Of a stretch of DNA of 64,000 nucleotides, positions 45,721 to 55,544 are shown piece by piece (within the stretch, counting starts at the first letter, position 1; each line of letters starts with the position of its first letter). The DNA is from Candidatus Nitrotoga sp. MKT (GTDB lineage: Bacteria; Pseudomonadota; Gammaproteobacteria; Burkholderiales; Gallionellaceae), in NCBI GenBank assembly GCA_003402345.1, contig QFXH01000007.1:1-64000 (forward strand). Reading direction: 5' to 3'. The notes below the pieces were generated by a model, which saw only the letters and a list, made by a program, of their open reading frames with translations, made no database searches and was not told where the DNA came from. A program made the position numbers and the translations under genes.

Positions 45721-46872
45721 ATGAAACAAGACATTTTCTTGTCAGTTTGCAAGGCAGCTTGTGCGGCCGTATTTTTACCGATGCTGTTTTCAGGTTGCGG
45801 TCCTGGTGACAGTCAAAAAAAAACTGCAGCGGCTACAACTCCTCCGCCTCCTGAAGTTGATGTAATTACCGTTACTCGAAGTTCAGTTGTGCTCACTCAA
45901 GACCTGCCCGGCCGCCTTCAGGCATATCGTACAGCTCAAGTACGGGCCAGAGTGGAAGGAGTGGTTGAAAAACGAAAATTCACCGAAGGCAGCAATGTTA
46001 AAGAGGGTGATTCGCTGTATCAAATTTTTTCACGCAACTATCAGACAGCTCACGATGCGTCCAAAGCGGACGTAGCTGCTGCCCGTCAAACACTGGCGCG
46101 TTATAAATATCTTCTAGACGCAAAGGCAGTTAGCCGACAAGAATATGAATTAGCAGAGGCTAAGCTCAAACAGGTCGAAGCAGCCTTTTCCAAGGCACGA
46201 GAAGATTTGGACAATACTCGTGTACCCGCTCCTATTTCGGGTCGCATAGGGCGCTCCCAAATTACCGAAGGGGCGCTTGTAGGCCGTAACGAAGCCACGC
46301 TACTTGCAACTATCGAGCAAGTTCACCCTCTTTATGTAAACTTCACGCAATCGGGTGCCGATACTCTTCGTCTTCAGCAGGCAATTAAAGCTGGAAAATT
46401 GACGCGGACTGAACCAGCTAAAGTTGAGCTGGTTCTTGAAGATGGAAGTGTCTATCCCCAGTCGGGAAAATTTCTATTCTCAGATTTGGCCGTTGATCCT
46501 AGTACAAATAGCGTTTCACTTCGGGCAGAATTTCCAAATCCTAAACAAGAGCTATTGCCCGGGATGTTTGTTCGTATTCGCTTCCCTGAGGCGAATCTCG
46601 ACAATGCTATCAGGATACCTCAACGTGCACTGCTAGCAGATGCGCAGGGACAATTTGTGATGATTTTAGATTCACAGAGTAAAGTGATAGTCCAGCGGGT
46701 TAAAACGGGCAGTATGGCGAGTGGAGATTTCATCATCACCGAGGGATTAAAGGGCGGTGAACAGTTAATTGTCAACGGTTTGCAAAAAGTGAAACCGGGC
46801 AGCGTTGTGAAGCCCGTACCCTTAAATCAAACTACAAATACCCCAGTGGCAATAGCCCATACGAAAAAATAG
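45721..46872 (+). CDS. RND efflux periplasmic adaptor (AcrA/MexA family)
   Basis: A 383-residue membrane-fusion lipoprotein. The lipobox is 'LPMLFSGC' (Cys ~25). It then has 'LPGRLQAYRTAQVRARVEGVV', the lipoyl/hairpin region with a coiled coil (~100-165), 'NTRVPAPISGRIGRSQITEGALV', and 'PGMFVRIRFPEA'. It links the inner-membrane pump to the outer-membrane channel. First gene of the adaptor-pump-channel operon, 8 bp before the pump gene. Confidence 0.93.
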   Translation: MKQDIFLSVCKAACAAVFLPMLFSGCGPGDSQKKTAAATTPPPPEVDVITVTRSSVVLTQDLPGRLQAYRTAQVRARVEGVVEKRKFTEGSNVKEGDSLYQIFSRNYQTAHDASKADVAAARQTLARYKYLLDAKAVSRQEYELAEAKLKQVEAAFSKAREDLDNTRVPAPISGRIGRSQITEGALVGRNEATLLATIEQVHPLYVNFTQSGADTLRLQQAIKAGKLTRTEPAKVELVLEDGSVYPQSGKFLFSDLAVDPSTNSVSLRAEFPNPKQELLPGMFVRIRFPEANLDNAIRIPQRALLADAQGQFVMILDSQSKVIVQRVKTGSMASGDFIITEGLKGGEQLIVNGLQKVKPGSVVKPVPLNQTTNTPVAIAHTKK

Positions 46873-46880
46873 AGGCTGAC

Positions 46881-49800
46881 GTGTTAGCAAATTTCTTTAT
46901 AGACCGTCCTATTTTTGCCTGGGTCATTGCCATAGTAATCTTATTGGGCGGGGGGCTTGCGCTACGTAGTTTGCCGGTTACCTCTTATCCTGCTGTGGCT
47001 CCTCCGGCTCTGGCTATTACTCTTAGCTACCCTGGCGCCTCCGCTCAAGTAGTTGAGGAAACCGCCGTTGCCTTAATTGAGCAGGAATTGAATGGCATTG
47101 AACATTTGCTCTATATGGATTCGTCCTCCGAACTTGGCCGCGGCACCATCACACTAACTTTCGAAACTGGTTCTAATCTGGATATTGCCTCGGTCGAAAC
47201 CCAAAATCGTATCAAACGTGCCGAAGCACGCTTGCCAGAGGATGTACGGCGTTTGGGGGTGACTGTAGCGAAATCAGCACGTAATTACTTGATGTTCGTC
47301 ACACTTGTTTCGCCAGATAAAAGCCTAGATAACGTTGCTCTTGGCAGTTATGCGGCCGCCAACGTGCTGGAGAGCATTCGCCGTGTGCCTGGGGTAGGTG
47401 AAGGAATACTTTTTGGCACTGAATATTCAATGCGGATATGGCTTCAGCCAGAGCGGCTTCATGCATTTAGCTTGACCCCGGGCGATGTTTCACGCGCTGT
47501 ACGGGCGCAGAACATACAGCTTGCCATGGGTGAGCTTGGACAGCTACCAGCATTGGACGGTCAGCAATTGAATGCGGTCATCGTTACTCAAGGCAGACTG
47601 TCAACGCCTGAAGAATTCGGTAACATCATAGTACGCGCCAATCCAGATGGCTCCACTGTACGTATCAAAGATATAGCGTCGGTAGAATTAGGGGCACAGG
47701 ATTATTCCGTTGCCGCTCGTCTTGATGGTCAACCGGCTTCAGCCATAGCCATTCGTTTATCACCGGGTGCCAATGCCCTGGATACAGCCAAAGCTGTCAA
47801 AGCCAAGATGACGGAGCTAGCCAAATTTTTCCCAAAAGGGATCAATTGGGTGGTGCCTTATGACACCTCTCAATTTGTTGAAATATCGATCCAGGAAGTT
47901 GCGAAGACTTTGGCAGAGGCGATGGTACTTGTTTTTTTGGTTATGTACCTATTCCTGGGAAGTCTCCGTGCCACTATCATCCCCACTATCGTTGTACCGA
48001 TTGCTCTCATTGGGGCCGCCGTGGGACTGTACATTGTAGGCTACTCAATTAATACTTTGACGCTATTTGCCATGGTGTTGGCCATCGGCATTGTCGTGGA
48101 TGACGCCATTGTGGTAGTGGAAAACGTCGAACGCATCATGACTGAAGAAGGACTACAGCCACGTGAAGCTACGCGCAAGGCGATGGGGCAGATTATAAAT
48201 GCCATTATTGCCATCACACTGGTGCTGATTGCAGTATTTATCCCTATGGCCTTTTTTAGTGGCTCTGTCGGAGCCATCTACCGTCAATTCTCGGTAACGC
48301 TGATATTGACTATAGCTTTTTCAATGTTGATGGCGTTAACGTTAACGCCAGCGTTGTGTGCCACATTGTTGAGACACACGCCGGAAAACGAGAAAAAGCC
48401 TAACACGGGATTTTTTGGCTGGTTTAATCGTTTTTTCAGCGGAATGACTCAACGCTACAAATCTGGTGTGGGACATGTTTTGAAAAAGACCGGGCTCTAT
48501 CTTATTATCTATGCCGTTATTCTGGTTGCGGTGGGGGGATTATTTTCACGTTTACCAACCAGCTTCTTGCCTGAGGAAGATCAAGGTTATTTTATTAGTG
48601 TGATCCAGTTGCCGCCAGGCTCTACTCGAGAACGTACGCTTGAGGTTCTTACTCAAGTAGAGCAGTTTTATCTTAAGCAGTCTGAAGTTGAGCACGTTAT
48701 CGGCGTGGCTGGCTTTTCATTCTTTGGCCGTGGCCAGAATGCTGCTATCGCTTTTGTTCGGCTTAAGGGCTGGGATGCGCGCCCTGCGCCAGGAAACTCC
48801 GCTACTTCTCTAGTCCAACGCGCCAACATGACATTGTTTCGCATCAAACAGGCCATGATTTTTTCTATTAACGTACCACCCATTCCGGAGTTAGCTGCTG
48901 TAGGCGGATTCGATTTTCGCTTACAGGATCGTTCAGGTCAGGGACGTGAAAAACTACTTGAAGCGCGAAATATGGCATTGGGCATAGCCGGTCAAAATCC
49001 AGCATTAGTAGGCGTGCGACCCGAAGGACAAGAAGCGGGGCCACAATTGCGGCTGGATATTGACCGATTAAAAGCGCGTGCCCTAGGCATCGACTTGGCT
49101 GATTTGAACGAAACTCTGCAATCGGCACTAGGCGTTGCCTATATCAACGACTTCGTGCGTGAAGGCCGTATTCTGCGGGTTCAAATGCAAGCAGAGTCCA
49201 GCGTAGGCAAATCACCTGAGGAAATATTGCGCTTGCCTGTACGAAATACTCAAGGCGCAATGGTACCTCTGTCCGAATTTGTTTCTTCGCGCTGGGATGT
49301 CGGATCGCCGAAGCTGGATCGTTACAATGGCTTGCCTTCAATGAAAATTTCTGGAGGTCCCGCTCCTGGCCGAAGTAGCGGCGATGCAATAGCAGCGATG
49401 GAGCAAATGGCTAACCAATTACCATCAGGTTTTGGTTTTGAATGGTCTGGAACCTCTTATGAAGAACGCTTGTCTGGCAGCCAAGCGATATTACTCTTTG
49501 GCCTTTCGTTAGTTGCCGTGTTTTTGTGTTTGGCAGCACTGTATGAGAGCTGGTCAATCCCAGTAGCGGTTCTGCTGGTAGTGCCGATCGGTATCCTTGG
49601 CGCATTGCTAGCTATGACGTTACGAGGCATGCCAAACGATGTTTATTTCAAGGTAGGACTTATAGTTATCATCGGTCTTTCGGCCAAAAATGCAATTTTG
49701 ATTATTGAATTTGCGCGCGACCTGCAAGAGCGAGGCCATAGCCTGTTTGATGCTACGCTGGAAGCTTGCCGGTTAAGATTTCGTCCCATATTAATGACAT

Positions 49801-50003
49801 CGATCGCATTTATCTTGGGCGTATTACCCTTAGCTATTTCCACAGGCGCAGGGGCTAATGGCCGTCAAGCCATTGGCACCAGTGTCATGGGAGGAATGAT
49901 AGCCGCAACGATTTTAGCGGTATTTTTGGTACCGGTGTTTTTTGTGGTCGTACGTCGCATTTTCCCCGGTCATCCACGCCAACAACAGGACGATCATGCG
50001 TAA
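46881..50003 (+). CDS. RND multidrug efflux transporter (AcrB/MexB family, HAE1)
   Basis: A 1040-residue proton-driven pump starting at GTG ('MLANFFIDRPIFAWVIAIVI'). The proton-relay Asp pair is in TM4: 'GIVVDDAIVVVENVERIM' (~405-422). Two large periplasmic loops and twelve membrane helices fit HAE1 transporters. Other motifs: 'ALTLTPALCATLL' and 'GLSAKNAILIIEFARD'. The likely role is export of drugs, solvents or toxic organics. Substrate not readable from sequence. Confidence 0.95.
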   Translation: MLANFFIDRPIFAWVIAIVILLGGGLALRSLPVTSYPAVAPPALAITLSYPGASAQVVEETAVALIEQELNGIEHLLYMDSSSELGRGTITLTFETGSNLDIASVETQNRIKRAEARLPEDVRRLGVTVAKSARNYLMFVTLVSPDKSLDNVALGSYAAANVLESIRRVPGVGEGILFGTEYSMRIWLQPERLHAFSLTPGDVSRAVRAQNIQLAMGELGQLPALDGQQLNAVIVTQGRLSTPEEFGNIIVRANPDGSTVRIKDIASVELGAQDYSVAARLDGQPASAIAIRLSPGANALDTAKAVKAKMTELAKFFPKGINWVVPYDTSQFVEISIQEVAKTLAEAMVLVFLVMYLFLGSLRATIIPTIVVPIALIGAAVGLYIVGYSINTLTLFAMVLAIGIVVDDAIVVVENVERIMTEEGLQPREATRKAMGQIINAIIAITLVLIAVFIPMAFFSGSVGAIYRQFSVTLILTIAFSMLMALTLTPALCATLLRHTPENEKKPNTGFFGWFNRFFSGMTQRYKSGVGHVLKKTGLYLIIYAVILVAVGGLFSRLPTSFLPEEDQGYFISVIQLPPGSTRERTLEVLTQVEQFYLKQSEVEHVIGVAGFSFFGRGQNAAIAFVRLKGWDARPAPGNSATSLVQRANMTLFRIKQAMIFSINVPPIPELAAVGGFDFRLQDRSGQGREKLLEARNMALGIAGQNPALVGVRPEGQEAGPQLRLDIDRLKARALGIDLADLNETLQSALGVAYINDFVREGRILRVQMQAESSVGKSPEEILRLPVRNTQGAMVPLSEFVSSRWDVGSPKLDRYNGLPSMKISGGPAPGRSSGDAIAAMEQMANQLPSGFGFEWSGTSYEERLSGSQAILLFGLSLVAVFLCLAALYESWSIPVAVLLVVPIGILGALLAMTLRGMPNDVYFKVGLIVIIGLSAKNAILIIEFARDLQERGHSLFDATLEACRLRFRPILMTSIAFILGVLPLAISTGAGANGRQAIGTSVMGGMIAATILAVFLVPVFFVVVRRIFPGHPRQQQDDHA

Positions 50004-50030
50004 ATTCGAAAATAGCGCAATTTACTGATT

Positions 50031-51497
50031 ATGATAAATTTCACAAAAACCAAAACATCACTCACGCTTTTGCTTAGTGGTTCGCTATTAGCTGCATGCG
50101 CTGCGGGGCCAAATTACCAACGCCCGGAAATGGATTTACCTGAACATTGGGTAACCCAGCCAAGCGCTATTAGCCCTGCTACAGAGAAGTCGGCTAATGC
50201 GGCTGGAGAATATTGGTGGAATCTATATGCCGATCCGATCCTCGATAAGATCGAAGAGGAAGCGCTTGCTCATAATGTGGATGCCCAAGTTGCCACTGCA
50301 CGGATATTAGAAGCGCGTGCCCAGCTTGGAATAACCGAATCAGATCAGTATCCAAAACTCAACGCCAATGGAACTCAATCACGCACCAAAAGAAGTATTA
50401 ACCCCGGGCTTTTTATACCTCCAGTACGTATCTTGGAGTTCTCCCGCGTCACCTTGGACGCAAGCTATGAACTAGATCTATGGGGGAAATTCCGCCGAGC
50501 CAGCGAGGCCTCTCGTGCTGATCTATTTGCAGCTCAGTTTAACAAAGACGCTGTACGCTTATCATTAACTGCACAAGTAGCGCAGCAATATTTTGCTTTG
50601 CTGTCGGCTGATGCACAAGAGTCTGCTATACGCCGAGTATTGGCTGGACGCCAGGAAAGGCTCGCATTAGATACAAAGCGTTATGAAGTAGGGGTCATTT
50701 CAGAATATGAGCTACACCAGTCTGAGGCTGATGCTAATGCTGCACAATCACAACTAGTCTCCGTTACTAAAGCTCGTGACCAACAAGAAGCAAGCCTCGC
50801 GTTGTTGCTGGGCCGTTCACCGCGCAATGTGATGAATGGCAAATTAGAGCGGGGTAACCCTACGCTGACTAATATTTGGGTACCCGATGGATTACCGGCT
50901 GAATTATTATTGCGTAGACCAGATATACAAGAAGCAGAACAAAAGCTAATAGCAATGAATGCGCGTATCGGCGCAGCACGCGCGCAATTCTTCCCTTCAA
51001 TTAGTTTGACCTCCTATCTTGGCAGTGAAAGTATTTCTCTTTCTAATCTTTTCACCGGACCAGCGGGCATTTTTCAGTTTGCCGCTGGTATTGGTCAGCC
51101 AATATTTAATGCTGGCCGCATTAAATTGGGGATGCAGGGAGCAGAGTCTCGCCGTGATCAGGCGTTAGCTCAATATAAGCGGGCAGTCGCCAGTGCTTTC
51201 GCCGATGTGCGCAACGCTTTGTTCGCACAAGAATCGGCGTATCAGACACTAACCGCTGAAAGCTCCCGCAGCAGGGCACTTTCGAAAGCTCATAAACAAG
51301 CGGAATTGCGATATCAAGTAGGTATTTCCAGCCGCTTGGAATTTCTGGATGTGGAGCGGAATTACTTGCAAGCAGAATTGAACCGCATTGATGCAGAGCG
51401 TGCCCAGCGTACAGCAGTTGCTGATTTGTTTAAGGCGTTGGCTGGAGGATGGCCGCAACTTCCTGTTAAGTCGACACAGCGACCATTGCCGTCTTGA
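50031..51497 (+). CDS. RND efflux outer-membrane channel lipoprotein (NodT/OprM family)
   Basis: A 488-residue TolC-like outer-membrane factor. The lipoprotein signal is 'LLLSGSLLAACAAGPNYQRP', with Cys near residue 23. The family features 'YWWNLYADPILDKIEEEAL', 'LDASYELDLWGKFRRASEA' and 'LLLRRPDIQEAEQKLIAMNARIGAARAQFFPSI' region are present. It completes the tripartite pump with the two genes upstream, 27 bp after the pump gene. Confidence 0.93.
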   Translation: MINFTKTKTSLTLLLSGSLLAACAAGPNYQRPEMDLPEHWVTQPSAISPATEKSANAAGEYWWNLYADPILDKIEEEALAHNVDAQVATARILEARAQLGITESDQYPKLNANGTQSRTKRSINPGLFIPPVRILEFSRVTLDASYELDLWGKFRRASEASRADLFAAQFNKDAVRLSLTAQVAQQYFALLSADAQESAIRRVLAGRQERLALDTKRYEVGVISEYELHQSEADANAAQSQLVSVTKARDQQEASLALLLGRSPRNVMNGKLERGNPTLTNIWVPDGLPAELLLRRPDIQEAEQKLIAMNARIGAARAQFFPSISLTSYLGSESISLSNLFTGPAGIFQFAAGIGQPIFNAGRIKLGMQGAESRRDQALAQYKRAVASAFADVRNALFAQESAYQTLTAESSRSRALSKAHKQAELRYQVGISSRLEFLDVERNYLQAELNRIDAERAQRTAVADLFKALAGGWPQLPVKSTQRPLPS

Positions 51498-51925
51498 AAT
51501 TAAGTAATGGATATGGCCGTATCTGAAAATTAATTATCTTTTCACATCCTTGAACTAGGTACTGTATGGCTCCCTACACTGGAATGTACAAACTTGCAAT
51601 TTCTTTTTAGAAAGATGACAATAAGCACGAATTATTCGCATTTGCATTTCATGGATTTAGGTCGTTTTTCTAACGGTGAAAGAGATGGCAGTTTCTGAAT
51701 TGTATTGTGGTCGTATCGGCTTCCAGCTCTAAAACAAGTTTAGTTGTTTGTATCTAAAGAATTAGGATTTGCTTCAAAAGCGCGAAATGGTGATTAATTA
51801 TTATGGATCGAATAGATAGACTTCGGGCTATCCTTCCGCAACAAGCTAAAGCTGGTCACAAATTCTAATATTAGATAAATCCGGGATGTCAGCCATATTG
51901 GCTTACACACCATACAGGAGAAATC
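51498..51925. other. Intergenic stretch between efflux operon and FTR1 gene
   Basis: A 428-bp AT-rich region. I see no gene, no clear Fur box and no strong terminator hairpin. Confidence 0.4.
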
Positions 51926-52705
51926 ATGTTTCAGACACTGATGATTACTTTTCGAGAAGGTTTGGAAGCTTTTTTGATCATTGCAATTTCATTGATCTAT
52001 TTAACACAAACTAGCCGTCGCGAATTGATTCCGGCAGTATATAGTGGCGTAGGTTTGGCGCTGCTACTGTCCGCATTGCTGGGGGTAGTGTTGGCTCGGA
52101 TTGGCGCTATTTCCTCATTTTGGATGGGGATGATGGCACTTGTCGCTGCCATATCAGTCATTTATTGCACAGTGCATATGAGCAAAATGGGTAAGTTTAT
52201 GAAGAGAGAAATTACTGATGGCTTCAATAAAGCATCGGAACAGTCTTCCAGCCGCGCCTGGATGATTGCTTTCTTCTTTTCCGCATTTATGGTGGGACGT
52301 GAGGGAGTTGAAACAGCAACTATGATTGCCTCGCTCGCGGCGCAAGCAGAAACGTCGCATATGGCGATCGGAGCAGTGCTTGGCGTTTTACTGGCAAGTT
52401 TACTCGCATGGGCTTGGGTAAAATTTGGTCGGCGAATAAATTTACAGAAATTTTTTCAGTTTACCGCTGTTTTCATGACAATCTTTGCATTGCAATTAAT
52501 ATTCTACGCGTTCCATGAATTTACTGAAGCAGGTGCGCTACCTTTGGTTGATAACGCTTATTGGCATGTGGCCACTGAACCTTGGTCGCCGGAAGGTGAA
52601 TATAGTCAATGGTTTTCGTACAGTTTTGGCATTTTACCGTTAGGTTGGTTAATCTATACCTATTTCTCTGATCGAAAAACGAATGCCGCTAAACTAGCTT
52701 CTTAG
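51926..52705 (+). CDS. FTR1-family high-affinity iron permease
   Basis: A 259-residue inner-membrane protein with about seven helices. The two iron-binding REGxE motifs of FTR1 are present: 'FREGLEAFLII' (residues ~9-19) and 'VGREGVETATM' (~122-132). Family proteins import iron, often with a periplasmic ferroxidase partner (as in EfeUOB), but no partner gene is adjacent. The ATG at 51926 has ACAGGAGAA upstream. TonB-ExbBD genes follow on the same strand after 92 bp. Confidence 0.9.
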   Translation: MFQTLMITFREGLEAFLIIAISLIYLTQTSRRELIPAVYSGVGLALLLSALLGVVLARIGAISSFWMGMMALVAAISVIYCTVHMSKMGKFMKREITDGFNKASEQSSSRAWMIAFFFSAFMVGREGVETATMIASLAAQAETSHMAIGAVLGVLLASLLAWAWVKFGRRINLQKFFQFTAVFMTIFALQLIFYAFHEFTEAGALPLVDNAYWHVATEPWSPEGEYSQWFSYSFGILPLGWLIYTYFSDRKTNAAKLAS

Positions 52706-52797
52706 CTTGTCAACTCTCATTTAATATGCGCTAATATCCAGTTAAGGCAATGGCTTGCTAACTTCGTGCAATGGCAATTGCAATATAGAAACGGCAC

Positions 52798-53553
52798 ATG
52801 AGCGCAATATCATTATTTTCAGCACCACATCTTCCCATAATGACTTGGCCACAGGTCAAGCGCCTAGTCCCGCTGCTGTTAATCATCTTGCTTCACATCG
52901 GTTTTATCTATGCATTGCTAAACGGCTGGCTTTACCAAACCGAGCAAGTATTACCAAAAGCTGAACAAGGATTGCCAAAAGAAGTATTCGTCAGTTTAAT
53001 TACAGTTGACAATACACCAGAGCCAATGCCACCAGAACCTCAGCCAACACCAGTAACACCAACACCACCGAAACCAGTGCCGGTCGTCAAGCAAACTATC
53101 ACTCCGCCACCGGTAATTCCGGTTATTAACAGAACACCGTCAGAACAAGCTATCACAACGCCGCCCGTTCCTCCGCAACCACCTGTTCCGCCTCAGCCAG
53201 CCGTAGTGGCTCCACCCGCTGAACCGGTGTTGTCCGCTCCGCCTGCGCCTCCGCCTCCACCTTCCCAACCTAAAACTGTTTCAACTGGTGTGGAGTATCT
53301 ACAAGCGCCTGTACCGGAATATCCGTCGCTCGCCAGGCGCATGGGTGAAGAAGGACGGGTTACCCTTCGCGTATTGGTGAATGAAATTGGCCGCCCCATC
53401 CGGGTCGATGTACAAAAAACATCGGGCTCGCCTCGGCTCGACGAAGCAGCGCGGCAAGCTGTCCTACATGCAATGTTCAAGCCGCATATCGAAGATGGCA
53501 GAGCAACCACTGTTTATGCTATCGTGCCTATTACCTTTCATTTGGATAATTGA
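52798..53553 (+). CDS. tonB: TonB energy transducer
   Basis: A 251-residue protein. One N-terminal membrane anchor (LVPLLLIILLHIGFIYALL, ~24-42) has the His of the TonB/TolA signal. A long Pro-rich periplasmic spacer follows (~75-165, many PPxP and PVxP units). The C-terminal TonB domain is 'LQAPVPEYPSLARRMGEEGR' then 'SPRLDEAARQAVLHAMFKP'. It passes inner-membrane proton-motive energy to outer-membrane receptors, such as the one at the left edge. A second in-frame ATG at 52840 is a possible start. Confidence 0.93.
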   Translation: MSAISLFSAPHLPIMTWPQVKRLVPLLLIILLHIGFIYALLNGWLYQTEQVLPKAEQGLPKEVFVSLITVDNTPEPMPPEPQPTPVTPTPPKPVPVVKQTITPPPVIPVINRTPSEQAITTPPVPPQPPVPPQPAVVAPPAEPVLSAPPAPPPPPSQPKTVSTGVEYLQAPVPEYPSLARRMGEEGRVTLRVLVNEIGRPIRVDVQKTSGSPRLDEAARQAVLHAMFKPHIEDGRATTVYAIVPITFHLDN

Positions 53554-53566
53554 AGAAAGAATCATT

Positions 53567-54295
53567 ATGCAAGCAACTCCTTATGGGCTAGATAGTTTAT
53601 GGATTCAAGGTGATTTAATCACCAAGGGCGTCACTGTACTACTTGTTGTTATGTCGATCGCATCTTGGTACGTGATTGTCACTAAAGCTCTTCAACTATT
53701 GAGCTATCGTCGTGCGTCACATGCTGCCGGCCACGCATTCTGGGATACTACAAACTTGGCCGAAGGTGTTGCTACGCTTGGCACCAATAATCCATTTTCC
53801 GATATCGCACAGGCAGGTGTGATTGCCATGCGCCATCACGCTGCGCATAAAGGTCATTTACACGACCAGCTATTAGTCAGCGATTGGGTTACGCTGTCAT
53901 TGCGGCAAGCGATAGATGACACTTCCGGTAAGTTGCAAACCGGTATGGCTGTATTGGCATCGGTCGGTTCGACCGCGCCATTTGTCGGCCTGCTTGGTAC
54001 GGTGTGGGGTATTTATCACGCTCTTGTATCGATCGGCACTTCGGGACAGGCTAGTATCGATAAAGTCGCTGGACCAGTAGGCGAAGCATTGATTATGACC
54101 GCGCTAGGCTTGGCGGTAGCGATTCCGGCCACCTTTGGCTATAACGCTTTAGTCCGAAGCAATAAATCGACTATTGCAAAACTGAATAAATTTGGATTCG
54201 ATTTGCACGCACTGTTCATCACCGGTGCCCGTTCCAGCAGTACCGAGATTGTCGGCGATAATGGCGCTAAAATTGTCGCCGTTAGGAGCGCATAA
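53567..54295 (+). CDS. exbB: ExbB proton channel subunit
   Basis: A 242-residue MotA/TolQ/ExbB-family protein with three membrane segments. The channel helices are in 'LASVGSTAPFVGLLGTVWGIYHAL' and 'LIMTALGLAVAIPATFGYNAL'. I chose the ATG at 53567, 13 bp after the tonB stop, with GAAAGA upstream. A longer open frame upstream overlaps tonB and is not supported. It overlaps exbD by one base. Confidence 0.93.
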   Translation: MQATPYGLDSLWIQGDLITKGVTVLLVVMSIASWYVIVTKALQLLSYRRASHAAGHAFWDTTNLAEGVATLGTNNPFSDIAQAGVIAMRHHAAHKGHLHDQLLVSDWVTLSLRQAIDDTSGKLQTGMAVLASVGSTAPFVGLLGTVWGIYHALVSIGTSGQASIDKVAGPVGEALIMTALGLAVAIPATFGYNALVRSNKSTIAKLNKFGFDLHALFITGARSSSTEIVGDNGAKIVAVRSA

Positions 54296-54711
54296 TGGGA
54301 ATGGGCTCTCTGTCCGATACGGACGACGACTTTAACCCGGAGATCAACACCACACCCTTGGTAGATGTCATGTTGGTGTTGTTAATTATATTTATCATCA
54401 CAATTCCGGTGATAAACCATAGCGTAAAAATTGATTTACCACGCGCGACCAACCAGCGCGATGAAATCAAACCGGAGAACATCAATCTGTCGATTGATGC
54501 GCAAGGCCTTATGTATTGGAATAACGAAATTATTGATGCGGCGCAAATGAATGTTCGTATCGCTGAGGCTTCGAAAAAAACACCACAGCCTGAGCTGCAT
54601 ATACGTGCAGAACGTACTACTCAATATGAAAAAATTGTAGAAATAATGGCTGCCGCACAGTCTGGCGGCTTGAGTAAAATCGGATTCATAACTGATCCGA
54701 AAAATAAATAA
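54295..54711 (+). CDS. exbD: ExbD proton channel subunit
   Basis: A 138-residue protein with one N-terminal helix. The conserved channel Asp is in 'INTTPLVDVMLVLLIIFIIT' (~Asp26). A periplasmic domain follows ('LPRATNQRDEIKPENINLSI'). ExbB-ExbD energise TonB. Its ATG overlaps the exbB stop (TAATG). Confidence 0.94.
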   Translation: MGMGSLSDTDDDFNPEINTTPLVDVMLVLLIIFIITIPVINHSVKIDLPRATNQRDEIKPENINLSIDAQGLMYWNNEIIDAAQMNVRIAEASKKTPQPELHIRAERTTQYEKIVEIMAAAQSGGLSKIGFITDPKNK

Positions 54712-54769
54712 CGGGCGGTAATGGCGTATATGAAAGTGGGTGTATTGGGCTAATGATGACGCGATAAGC

Positions 54770-55116
54770 CATTTGGGTATTTATCTATCCAGCCTATTTC
54801 TCATAAAAAATGGCGAAAACGTGGATTGCCGTATTGATCTGGTTGACCACTTGACCGCAGCTATTACTGACACCTGTTACGCCCAGCTACATTACGCCCC
54901 CCTGTACGATCTATTGACGCAGGCAGATGGATTCTGCCTTGATTTCGACCACAGCGTCGCCGCCATCACCTATGGACAGCAGATGCTTTCTTTTTACAGC
55001 CACTATACTGCTAATTGCCTTTGCTGGTGTTTGAAGTTCCCCTGGGTATCTTGGGGACCGCCGTGCTGCGTCCGGGCAAATGTCCGGCCAGTGCCGAAAA
55101 TGCCATGATGGTTTGA
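54770..55116 (+). pseudogene. IS1380-family transposase remnant
   Basis: Fragments in two frames match the IS1380 transposase. Frame one has 'RIDLVDHLTAAITDT' and 'DGFCLDFDHSVAAITYGQQ', with a deletion between them. Frame two continues 'PLLVFEVPLGILGTAVLRPG' and 'CPASAENAMMV' to a stop at 55116. The element is non-functional. Confidence 0.65.
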
Positions 55117-55544
55117 GGAAGAACGTTCGCAGACATTCCGCTCTGTATCGCTCGTGGGCAACCGAAGAGTTTAGATCAAGCAGTTATTGCAGACCAGCTA
55201 TGAAACGATCTAGCGGCATATCACCACATAGTCAAACGTGATAGAGGAGGCCTGTGTCAGCTTCGAAGCTAGAAATTGCGCCGTAAGCGCTATGTAAGCG
55301 GGTAAGAGCGGCGAGGCATGATCAAGAGCTTAGCATTGTGAACGTTTGGAAATCGTTGGCCAAAAGATGTACATGGGTGATTGCGGGGCTTGTTATATGA
55401 CCACATAAATAAAATTATTCACAACCTTACCAAAATATAAATATAATCAATACGGCTCTGCCGCATGTTAAGCATTTAAGAAGTTTCCTATAGTTTGTTT
55501 ATGGGTGCGGGTGTCTCATTTCTACTTTAATTTAAGATATATAT
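55117..55544. other. Unassigned stretch before thrS
   Basis: Probably contains further IS1380 debris and the thrS promoter. AT-rich from ~55390. I recognise no gene or RNA in it. Confidence 0.3.
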
